Positions 14,045 through 20,910 of a stretch of 32,109 nt of DNA are shown piece after piece. Under the pieces are notes generated by a model. That model saw only the letters and a list, made by a program, of their open reading frames with translations, was not told the origin of the DNA and did no database searches. Made by a program: the position numbers and the translations under genes. This DNA is from Gammaproteobacteria bacterium (GTDB taxonomy: Bacteria; Pseudomonadota; Gammaproteobacteria; SZUA-229), in the NCBI GenBank assembly GCA_003229115.1, contig QIHT01000178.1, positions 1 through 32,109 on the forward strand, given 5' to 3'. The stretch's first letter is position 1, and each line of letters begins with the position of its first letter.

Positions 14045-15757
14045 ATGTACTTATCAAAATTTCAGCTGACTACCCTAAAAGAAACCCCGGCCGACGCCGA
14101 GATTACCAGCCACCGCCTCATGTTGCGCGCCGGTCTGATTCGCCGTCATGCCTCGGGTCTGTACACATGGCTACCACTGGGTATGCGCGTTCTCAGGAAA
14201 GTCGAAAATATTGTTCGAGAAGAAATGGACCAAAGCGGTGGCCTTGAAGTATTGATGCCTGCCGTACAACCAGCAGAACTGTGGCAGGAATCGGAACGCT
14301 GGGAACAATACGGGCCAGAATTATTACGCTTTCACGATCGTCACGGCCGTGAATTTTGCTTTGGTCCAACACATGAAGAAATCATCACTGACCTGGCTCG
14401 CCGTGAACTCAATAGTTACAGGCAACTGCCCGTCACTTATTACCAGATACAAACCAAGTTTCGTGACGAAGTTCGCCCTCGTTTCGGTGTCATGCGCGCA
14501 CGTGAATTCATCATGAAAGATGCCTACTCCTTTCATGTCGGGCAACAATCTTTGCAGGAAACTTACGATGTCATGTATCAAACCTACACCCGCATTTTTA
14601 CCCGACTGGGTTTGAAGTTCCGCGCCGTGATGGCGGACAGCGGTGCCATCGGTGGTAACAGCTCGCACGAATTTCACGTACTGGCCGATTCAGGCGAAGA
14701 CGCCATCGCGGTATCCAATGAAAGCGAATACGCCGCCAACGTCGAAAAGGCAGAAACTATTCCTTCAGAACAGGCACGCCCTGCAGCCTCGACAGAAATG
14801 CAAACCGTTGACACGCCTGGTCAACACAGCATTGAAGAAGTCTCGGCTATTCTCGACACACCAGCATCACAATGTATAAAAACTTTACTGGTTGAAGGCA
14901 GTGAAGAAAACAGCATTGTTGCTTTACTGCTGCGCGGTGACCATGAACTGAATGAAGTCAAAGCTGAACACCTTAACGAAGTTGCGACACCTTTGTGTTT
15001 CGCCAGTGAAGAGCAAATAACAAAAGTTGCTGGCTGTGAGCCCGGATCTCTCGGTCCTGTTGGCTTAAATATGACCATCATTGCTGACCATGCTGCACTG
15101 CAACTTGCCGATTTTGTGTGCGGTGCTAATAAAAATGGTAAGCATTTAACGGGGCTGAACTGGGAACGTGATCTTCCACTACCCATTGCAGCAGACCTGC
15201 GTAATGTCGTCGATGGTGATGCCAGTCCTGATGGCAATGGCACGCTGTCCATTGTTCGCGGCATTGAAGTCGGCCACATCTTCCAGTTGGGCGAAAAGTA
15301 CTCTACCGCCATGAAAGCTAACGTACTCGACGAAAACGGAAAAAGCGTCACCATGACCATGGGATGTTATGGCATTGGTGTTACACGCATCGTTGCCGCC
15401 GCTATTGAACAAAATCATGATGACAACGGCATCATCTGGCCAGACAATATTGCACCCTTCGATATCGCCATCGCACCCATCAATTTCCAGAAATCAGATG
15501 ATGTGCGCGAAGCAGCTATCAAGTTACACGATGAATTGACCGAAGCTGGCTTTGAGGTATTACTCTACGATGAAAAAGCACGCCTGGGCGCCATACTCGC
15601 CGACCTCGACCTGATAGGCATTCCCCACCGCGTTGTGATTGGTGATCGTGGCCTGGCTGATGGCACTGTTGAATATAAGGGGCGCACAGATAAAGACAGT
15701 CAGGATATATCTGTCGGTGACATCTCTTCACAACTTATACAGAAGTTGCAGAACTGA
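14045..15757 (+). CDS. proS: Prolyl-tRNA synthetase
   Basis: A 570-residue class II synthetase that charges tRNA-Pro, of the bacterial type. The N-terminal segment ([25 protein letters not shown]), class II motif 2 ([21 protein letters not shown], about 152-172) and motif 3 ([16 protein letters not shown], about 443-458) are present. The region between about 225 and 405 is the YbaK-like INS domain that hydrolyses mischarged Ala-tRNA-Pro, including the GDHELNEVK segment. The C-terminal anticodon-binding domain begins near [12 protein letters not shown]. Length matches the family (about 570). A lytic transglycosylase gene follows on the same strand after palindrome C2. Confidence 0.97.
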   Translation: MYLSKFQLTTLKETPADAEITSHRLMLRAGLIRRHASGLYTWLPLGMRVLRKVENIVREEMDQSGGLEVLMPAVQPAELWQESERWEQYGPELLRFHDRHGREFCFGPTHEEIITDLARRELNSYRQLPVTYYQIQTKFRDEVRPRFGVMRAREFIMKDAYSFHVGQQSLQETYDVMYQTYTRIFTRLGLKFRAVMADSGAIGGNSSHEFHVLADSGEDAIAVSNESEYAANVEKAETIPSEQARPAASTEMQTVDTPGQHSIEEVSAILDTPASQCIKTLLVEGSEENSIVALLLRGDHELNEVKAEHLNEVATPLCFASEEQITKVAGCEPGSLGPVGLNMTIIADHAALQLADFVCGANKNGKHLTGLNWERDLPLPIAADLRNVVDGDASPDGNGTLSIVRGIEVGHIFQLGEKYSTAMKANVLDENGKSVTMTMGCYGIGVTRIVAAAIEQNHDDNGIIWPDNIAPFDIAIAPINFQKSDDVREAAIKLHDELTEAGFEVLLYDEKARLGAILADLDLIGIPHRVVIGDRGLADGTVEYKGRTDKDSQDISVGDISSQLIQKLQN

Positions 15758-15765
15758 TTTTTTTA

Positions 15766-15921
15766 TTTGCCACAGAGGTCACAGAGTTTAGTTTGTCATT
15801 GCGAGCGGTAGCGCGGCAATCTCTCGAATTACGCGTACGGAGAAAGATTGCCGCGCTACCGCTCGCAATGACGGAAAAATCAGAATCAAAACATGTTTTT
15901 CTCTGTAACCTCTGTGGCAAA
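15766..15921. repeat. Nested palindrome: family C arms around a GTCATTGCGAGCG hairpin (copy C2)
   Basis: The outer arms are TTTGCCACAGAGGTCACAGA (from 15766) and CTCTGTAACCTCTGTGGCAA (to 15920), nearly perfect. The loop contains a different complete palindrome (15795-15872): GTCATTGCGAGCGGTAGCGC facing GCGCTACCGCTCGCAATGAC. It lies between proS and the lytic transglycosylase gene. Confidence 0.88.
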
Positions 15922-15985
15922 ATAACATCTGTTTAAAGCCAGCTATGATACTTACAACTAACAGATTGAGTCTGAGCACAAATAC

Positions 15986-16561
15986 ATGAATCGTACTATT
16001 TTTAGTCTTCTGTTTATTTTACTAACACATAGCACACTCGCGCTCGCCACACCCAACCAGCTCGACCCAAAACTACGGCAATTATTAACTGAAGCTATCA
16101 GAGCCTCTGACAGTTTTGAAGATCCTTACGACGCAGAAGTCTGGCTGGTGGATATGTCTAAACGTTTACAGCCATTCCTTGAAGATGAGAAACATCGCCT
16201 TAAACTGTTACGCTTCATCCACCGCGAAGCAACACGCTCAAAACTGGTTCCTGAGCTGGTTCTTGCTGTCATTGAAATCGAGAGTCGCTTTGATCATTTC
16301 GCTATTTCAAAATCAGGCGCACAAGGTTTGATGCAGGTTATGCCCTTCTGGTTAAAAGAAATTGGACACCCCGAAGATAATCTGGTTGATATACAGACCA
16401 ATCTACGTATGGGTTGTACCATTTTGAAATATTACATGGACATGGAAAAAAACAACTTACGTAGCGCTCTGGCTCGATACAATGGTAGCTATGGAGATAT
16501 CAATCACACTTATAGCAACAAGGTATTAGATGCGCTCAGGTTACGTTGGCACAAACGATGA
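15986..16561 (+). CDS. Lytic transglycosylase, SLT domain, secreted
   Basis: A 191-residue protein with a signal peptide (cleavage near ALA, about residue 21). The SLT domain (about 85-185) shows VIEIESRFDHFAISKSGAQG with catalytic E99 in the ES motif, then LMQVMPFW and the C-terminal ARYNGS, so it should cleave murein in the periplasm to 1,6-anhydro products. There is no lipobox, so it is soluble rather than a lipoprotein like MltC or EmtA. It is on the same strand as proS, 228 bases downstream, with a nested palindrome between, so it may have its own promoter. Its stop is 8 bases from the convergent DUF1223 stop. Confidence 0.88.
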   Translation: MNRTIFSLLFILLTHSTLALATPNQLDPKLRQLLTEAIRASDSFEDPYDAEVWLVDMSKRLQPFLEDEKHRLKLLRFIHREATRSKLVPELVLAVIEIESRFDHFAISKSGAQGLMQVMPFWLKEIGHPEDNLVDIQTNLRMGCTILKYYMDMEKNNLRSALARYNGSYGDINHTYSNKVLDALRLRWHKR

Positions 16562-16569
16562 AATTGAAG

Positions 16570-17343
16570 TTACTCCTGCAGCTTAAGTCGAACAGCCTGT
16601 AACACCCCACCCGCACGATAGTCCTGCGCAAAAGCAACCAGAAATAAATTTTCCTGTTTCCAGCTTTCGCCGATAACAACAGCCTGTTTAAAAGAAAAGG
16701 AAGTATCAGACGCATTCTGTATAAAAGGACCATGAATCTGTCGCACAACATAATCGTGGTGTAACAATTCACCCTCATTCTCACCATCACTCACTTCAAC
16801 ACTTAAGTCGTCTTCATAAACCGCAATAAAAAAAGCGATATCTTTTACATTACTTCGCTCTGTATTGATAAGCAGTTCGACATCTAAATTTGAAATATCT
16901 TTTTGTTGCAGAGACAGTTTCAGATCCACATCCGATTCTTTTGAAACAATCTCCCGAACATCGCTGGAAAACCTGTTATAAGTACGGTAGTCGCTACCAC
17001 TAAGCACAAACTGCGGCGTATAAATAGTATTTTGTGAGTTGTACTGTGCAATCTTCCGTTGGCGTTGGTCATGCCGTTCGGAAGCAAATTGATCTCGCCA
17101 TCCAATGTAATCCCAGTAAGTAACATGAAAAGCCAGTGGAATTAATTGCTGACTGGAAATTCCGGAATCTTTTAAATTAGATAACCATTCTTCAGCGGGA
17201 GGACAACTACTGCAGCCTTCCGATGTATACAGTTCAAGTAAAGCCACGCGGTTGGCAGGACTACTGGCAGTGATTACCCGCTGGCCCTCTGCAAAAACGT
17301 TCAGTGGCAGAAATAACAAAAAAATCAGGTGATAGAATCGCAT
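16570..17343 (-). CDS. DUF1223 family secreted thioredoxin-like protein
   Basis: About 257 residues from the chosen start (MRFYHLIFLLFLPLNVFA, signal peptide cut near residue 18). The motif LLELYTSEGCSSCPPAEEWL, with C44 and C47 (CxxC), is the hallmark of DUF1223. The following FHVTYWDYIGWRDQFA and YTPQFVLSG segments also fit. A thioredoxin-like fold and a periplasmic redox role are presumed for the family but unproven. In-frame starts at 17361 and 17499 exist; 17343 gives a normal signal peptide, although no good Shine-Dalgarno sequence is present at any of them. It converges tightly with the transglycosylase gene. Confidence 0.82.
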   Translation of the reverse strand: MRFYHLIFLLFLPLNVFAEGQRVITASSPANRVALLELYTSEGCSSCPPAEEWLSNLKDSGISSQQLIPLAFHVTYWDYIGWRDQFASERHDQRQRKIAQYNSQNTIYTPQFVLSGSDYRTYNRFSSDVREIVSKESDVDLKLSLQQKDISNLDVELLINTERSNVKDIAFFIAVYEDDLSVEVSDGENEGELLHHDYVVRQIHGPFIQNASDTSFSFKQAVVIGESWKQENLFLVAFAQDYRAGGVLQAVRLKLQE

Positions 17344-17428
17344 AATAAAAACTGTGACCATAATGAAGCTGATAAATTCCTTATAACCGTACTTTTCCAG
17401 TTTCGCAATATCTGGCATTTTGCTGTTA

Positions 17429-17460
17429 ACGCCGAGATCGCAGAGGCGCAGAGAACGCAA
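17429..17460. repeat. One-armed remnant of a palindromic repeat
   Basis: CGCCGAGATCGCAGAGGCGC and the adjacent CAGAGAACGC resemble one arm of the family B/C elements, but no matching opposite arm was found nearby. It lies next to C3 in the gap between the DUF1223 and glycerate kinase genes. Confidence 0.4.
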
Positions 17461-17491
17461 AAAATCATACGAATTTATAAGGTCAAAAACT

Positions 17492-17599
17492 TTTACCACA
17501 GAGGCACAGAGTACACAGAGAAAAGCTTTTTATTGTTAGCTGCGCCGCAGGCATAGCTAACAAAATAAACCTCTGTGTACTCTGTGCCTCTGTGGTAAA
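17492..17599. repeat. Nested palindrome, family C (copy C3), perfect 29-base arms
   Basis: The left arm 17492-17520 begins TTTACCACAGAGGCACAGAG and is an exact inverted copy of the right arm 17571-17599. Inside lies a 9-bp stem, TTGTTAGCT (17533-17541) with AGCTAACAA (17555-17563). The perfect arms mark it as the youngest or most constrained member here. It sits just past the 3' end of the glycerate kinase-like gene. Confidence 0.9.
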
Positions 17600-17614
17600 T
17601 AGCTTTTAATGTTT

Positions 17615-18823
17615 TTAATGTTTTTTATACGCAATAATCACATCCATCACGTTAGTTGATGTCGCTCCCGGCTGGAATAAATCCCCTGTAGCCATCAAAA
17701 CAGTACCCGCATTGGCTTTTTTCAGTTCTTCTTGAATGTCGAATCCCATACGTCGGGCACTACCGGCAGTATTACCCGTGACTACAGCGCCGGCGCAAGG
17801 TGTGTTTCCGTCTATACCATCGGTACCTGCACACATGACACAAATATCCCGGCCTTCCAGTTTCTCGCTCATCGCCAATGCCAGAGTTTGGTTTCTTCCA
17901 CCCAGGCCGGGTCTGTCTGGCAAACACACCGTGGTTTCACCTCCCCAGATGTGTACACCAACAGGTGCATCACCAAGCCATTGGCTTATGCTCTTACCTT
18001 GCTGAATCGCATCTCCGTCAACAAACTCATCATGCAGGTAAGCATCAATGTTCATGTGCTCAACCTCATCCTTGATGGCTTGTTTAGCCATCTCGAGCGT
18101 AGCAATAACATGTGACTCAATTGAACTATTGTTCGAACTATCGCCCATCACATCCGGGCATCGTTCATGTAACCATGCATCTTCGTCTACCTCATACGCA
18201 CTTGATACCACTAACAACCCCGAACCAATAATCGACGGATCATCGCCGCGCACGTCTGAAATAAGCAACTGGACACAGTTACTGGTATTTACATGCGCTA
18301 ACAGACCACCACCTTTTATCCGGGAGATTTTTTTTCGCCAGAAATTTATGTCATGAATATTTTTACCTGAAGACAGTAGATAGTTATTGATTTCCTGCAA
18401 ATCTTCCAGTAATAAATTGTCCTGTAGTACTTCGACAAGGCTGGAAGCGCCGCCTGAAATAAGAACCAGCAACCTGTCACCCTCTGCAATCTCCGCCAGA
18501 AAACCTAACAGCGCATCACCAGCATCTAAACTGGATTGCTCGGGCACAGGATGCGCTGATTCAATAATAGAAATATCCTTGTTCTTGCGTAGCAATCTTG
18601 ATGATTCGTTTTTTTTACAAATCAGCAATGAAGTGTTAAACGTATTATTTGAATCCAGTGCGCCCTGTAGCATGGCAGGTGCCGCCTTGCCTATCGCCAG
18701 ACAATGTTTGAAATCAAGTTGCTGGTTTTTAGTACACCACTGATAAACACGATGTCGACCATCAACAGCATCGATAGCGGTATCGAACAAATGGCTTAGC
18801 AGTTCGCGGGAAGTAAGTTCCAT
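17615..18823 (-). CDS. ttuD: Glycerate 2-kinase / hydroxypyruvate reductase-like protein (DUF4147-MOFRL)
   Basis: A 402-residue cytoplasmic enzyme of the GckA/TtuD family. The N-terminal DUF4147 domain (about 8-235) has AIGKAAPAM, SAHPVPEQSSLDAG and LVLISGGASSL; the C-terminal MOFRL domain (about 290-395) has IWGGETTVCLPDRPGLGGRN, CAGTDGIDGNTPCAGAVV and the terminal PGATSTNVMDV. Members phosphorylate D-glycerate to 2-phosphoglycerate and were historically named hydroxypyruvate reductase, so the older name ttuD may mislead about the reaction. No other glycerate or glyoxylate gene is nearby. It is divergent from a small Arg-rich gene. Confidence 0.88.
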   Translation of the reverse strand: MELTSRELLSHLFDTAIDAVDGRHRVYQWCTKNQQLDFKHCLAIGKAAPAMLQGALDSNNTFNTSLLICKKNESSRLLRKNKDISIIESAHPVPEQSSLDAGDALLGFLAEIAEGDRLLVLISGGASSLVEVLQDNLLLEDLQEINNYLLSSGKNIHDINFWRKKISRIKGGGLLAHVNTSNCVQLLISDVRGDDPSIIGSGLLVVSSAYEVDEDAWLHERCPDVMGDSSNNSSIESHVIATLEMAKQAIKDEVEHMNIDAYLHDEFVDGDAIQQGKSISQWLGDAPVGVHIWGGETTVCLPDRPGLGGRNQTLALAMSEKLEGRDICVMCAGTDGIDGNTPCAGAVVTGNTAGSARRMGFDIQEELKKANAGTVLMATGDLFQPGATSTNVMDVIIAYKKH

Positions 18824-18848
18824 AAATTGTGCTGGGTTTTGACTTGAA

Positions 18849-18935
18849 TATTATCACCACTCATTCTATATATAAGCTTATTCGGTGATATTTCATGCCT
18901 CACGATCATCGATACTCTAAACTAAATATCACCAC
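18849..18935. repeat. Three TATCACC motifs in a divergent promoter region
   Basis: ATTATCACCAC (18849-18859) and ATATCACCACC (18926-18936) are direct copies; GGTGATATTT (18884-18893) is the inverted form, exactly complementary to AAATATCACC at 18924-18933. They lie in the 150-base gap between the divergent glycerate kinase and small Arg-rich genes, so they could be operator sites or a weak hairpin. Confidence 0.4.
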
Positions 18936-18973
18936 CAAAATCAACTTATTCCGTTATACAAAGGTGCTAGCTC

Positions 18974-19177
18974 ATGAACACTGAAGATAGTAAAAATAAA
19001 GAAAAATCATCGGCTGACACACCCGAAGAGAAGAGAAAGCTCAAAGACAGACGCGTAAGCCAGGGGCGAAGAGATAAGGTGCGCTTTGATGAAAAAGGCG
19101 GTGACCGACGCTCTGGTGTTGCCAGGCGCACGACAGACATGGGCTTCAGAGATCAGCCAGACGAAGATAGCCAGTAA
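18974..19177 (+). CDS. Small charged Arg-rich hypothetical protein, 67 residues
   Basis: AAGGTG lies seven bases before the ATG, a good ribosome site, which supports a real gene. The product has no signal peptide or hydrophobic segment and is almost entirely charged. It has three spaced arginine clusters (DRRVSQGRRDK, GDRRSGVARR) and an acidic N-terminus and C-terminus. The D-R-R-x-G-x-x-R-R pattern resembles short tails found in proteobacterial signalling proteins, but no domain is recognised. It could bind nucleic acid or act as a small adaptor. It lies upstream of the metal efflux genes with a 65-base gap and may or may not belong to them. Confidence 0.65.
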   Translation: MNTEDSKNKEKSSADTPEEKRKLKDRRVSQGRRDKVRFDEKGGDRRSGVARRTTDMGFRDQPDEDSQ

Positions 19178-19206
19178 ACAGGCGTTCCGCTGCCATACAC
19201 ACCAGA

Positions 19207-19236
19207 TTGTGAAAATACACGAAAATTTGCTAGACT
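19207..19236 (+). promoter_or_regulatory. Possible promoter of the metal efflux operon
   Basis: TTGTGA (19207-19212) and TAGACT (19231-19236) match four of six positions each of the -35 and -10 hexamers, with an 18-base spacer. A perfect 10-base palindrome AGACTAGTCT (19233-19242) overlaps the -10 and ends at the start codon of the first gene, and could be an operator. The support is modest. Confidence 0.35.
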
Positions 19237-19242
19237 AGTCTC

Positions 19243-19566
19243 ATGACACGGCTAAAAACATCAATATTAGCGCTGCTTATGCTATGCATTATCGGCTACA
19301 GTAGCGCATGGGCATTTGAAAGCCATACCATTGAAGCCGATGAAATCAACTATGTCACTGCCCTCAGTGATAAACAAGCTGTTGATCAGCACTCAGCTGA
19401 CAGCAAAATATGTGATCACAGTTGTCATGCTTTTGCACATATGCTGGCACTATGTACGCAGAACACTATTTCGTATGACACTAACAAATCCAGCGAAACT
19501 GTGAGTTTCTCGCAGAATTTAATCTCCCATATTCTTACCCCCGACCGAAAACCTCCCCGCGCATAA
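19243..19566 (+). CDS. Small secreted His/Cys protein, CzcI-like
   Basis: A 107-residue protein with a signal peptide (LLMLCIIGYSSAWA, cleavage near residue 24). The mature part has a metal-ligand cluster C57-D-H59-S-C61-H62-AFA-H66-MLAL-C71 and ends in LTPDRKPPRA. Small exported proteins with such a cluster and a proline-rich end precede czc-type efflux genes in other proteobacteria (CzcI) and are thought to modulate the system in the periplasm. The call rests on position, size and the cluster, not on strong sequence identity. The stop codon overlaps the first arm of the czcC leader fold, so translation of this gene probably affects czcC expression. Confidence 0.6.
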   Translation: MTRLKTSILALLMLCIIGYSSAWAFESHTIEADEINYVTALSDKQAVDQHSADSKICDHSCHAFAHMLALCTQNTISYDTNKSSETVSFSQNLISHILTPDRKPPRA

Positions 19567-19642
19567 TTCCTGAATATTACCGACAGGCGTCGGTTGTGAC
19601 ATAAGCTGTACGCTTATGTTGTGTTGTATTTGTACAGGAATT
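19565..19642 (+). promoter_or_regulatory. Three-stem leader that buries the czcC ribosome binding site
   Basis: A closing stem AATTCCTG (19565-19572) / CAGGAATT (19635-19642), perfect over 8 bp, encloses two hairpins: CCGAC-AGGC-GTCGG (19580-19593) and ACATAAGC-TGTAC-GCTTATGT (19599-19619). The 3' strand of the closing stem contains AGGA, the Shine-Dalgarno of czcC, eight bases before its ATG. The 5' strand begins inside the stop codon of the preceding gene. Confidence 0.65.
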
Positions 19643-19647
19643 AAAAC

Positions 19648-20910
19648 ATGTTTATTAAATTTTGTATCAAGCCCGGCTTGATCACTGCTCTGCTAACCGT
19701 CACCGTTGCTTATGCTGGAACAGTTAAAGCGGAAAAGACCAGATTCAATTTACAGCGCTGGTTAATTGAAAGTGTAGATAACAATCCCTCGGTGCTTGCA
19801 GCCAGTGCTGCTGTCGATGCTTCATCATTCCAGTTGATTGCTGCTGATAAGGCAATCTACAATCCGGAACTGGAGATTGACTCTGAAGATATCGATAATA
19901 TCACCACTACAAGCATTGGCATTAGCCAGACTATTGACTGGGGCAATACTCGCGAAGCAAGAACCGAAATGGCCAGTTCTCAATCAGCCGCAGCGCGGTT
20001 TGGTTTTGAATCAACACGTCGCAATATTGCTGTAGACCTATTAGCAGGCCTTTCTGATTACCACACGAACTCTGCTCTAAAAGATCTTGCCGAACAAGGT
20101 AACAAACTGATGGAGCATTCTGCTGAACTGGCAAAACAACGGTTTGATGCGGGTGACCTGGGAAAAGTTGAAGTTGATCTTGCCAACCTGACTTATGCGC
20201 AGGCACGCTTTAGGTTAGCTGATGCTACTTCAAACCATGCACGCGCAGTGCAAAACCTTATTGCACTAACTGGAAATACCGACCGGAACTGGCCAGTATT
20301 TATTTCAGAGTTACCGGATCCAAAATCTGTAACCCAGGATGCCGATAAAGTCGTTCAACAGCTACCGGTGATGCGAGAAATAACATCCAGAGTGGCCGCT
20401 GCCCAGGCGAGGATAAAAGTGCAAATAGGCAAAAGCTCCGTAAACCCGACTATTGCCATTCGCGCAGGCAAAGAAGAAGACCTTAACCTGGTAGGGCTGA
20501 CTTTTTCCATTCCTTTACAGGTAAGAAACAATTTTAAAGCAGAAGTTGATGCCGCTAATGCAGAAATGATACAGGCAGAACGTGAAGCCATTGACGCTTA
20601 TCGAAAGCTCAAGAGCAAACTTGAAATTGCAATGGTTTCCTATGGCCTAAGTCGTGAAGCATGGCTTGCCTGGGAAAAATCAGGCGCAGGCAGTCTTAGT
20701 GGACAAATTAAATTACTGGAACGCCTGTGGAAAGCTGGCGAACTCAGTACCACCGATTATTTAGTACAACTTAATCAGGCACTGGATACCAAAACCAGCG
20801 CTATCAAACAACGTGGTCAGATGTGGACAAACTGGACCGAATGGCTTGTCGCTTCGGGAAAGATTGAACACTGGTTACCAGCAACAAACAATAAGAGAGA
20901 AAACAAATGA
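19648..20910 (+). CDS. czcC: Outer-membrane channel of heavy-metal efflux pump (CzcC/CusC family)
   Basis: A 420-residue TolC-like outer-membrane factor. A signal peptide (LITALLTVTVAYAGTVKA, cut near residue 28) precedes two OEP repeats of long helices with the SLSQTIDWG-type strand (GISQTIDWGNTREAR, about 92-106) and the second-half segment AGELSTTDYLVQLNQALDTKTSAIKQRG typical of CzcC. It forms the exit duct of a tripartite pump with CzcB and CzcA. The stop overlaps the czcB start by four bases (ATGA). Its ribosome site lies in the leader fold upstream. Confidence 0.9.
   Translation: MFIKFCIKPGLITALLTVTVAYAGTVKAEKTRFNLQRWLIESVDNNPSVLAASAAVDASSFQLIAADKAIYNPELEIDSEDIDNITTTSIGISQTIDWGNTREARTEMASSQSAAARFGFESTRRNIAVDLLAGLSDYHTNSALKDLAEQGNKLMEHSAELAKQRFDAGDLGKVEVDLANLTYAQARFRLADATSNHARAVQNLIALTGNTDRNWPVFISELPDPKSVTQDADKVVQQLPVMREITSRVAAAQARIKVQIGKSSVNPTIAIRAGKEEDLNLVGLTFSIPLQVRNNFKAEVDAANAEMIQAEREAIDAYRKLKSKLEIAMVSYGLSREAWLAWEKSGAGSLSGQIKLLERLWKAGELSTTDYLVQLNQALDTKTSAIKQRGQMWTNWTEWLVASGKIEHWLPATNNKRENK

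Noticed and set aside
17732-18115. Plus-strand 127-residue frame inside the glycerate kinase-like gene
   Set aside because: Antisense to conserved MOFRL motifs and with no ribosome binding site.
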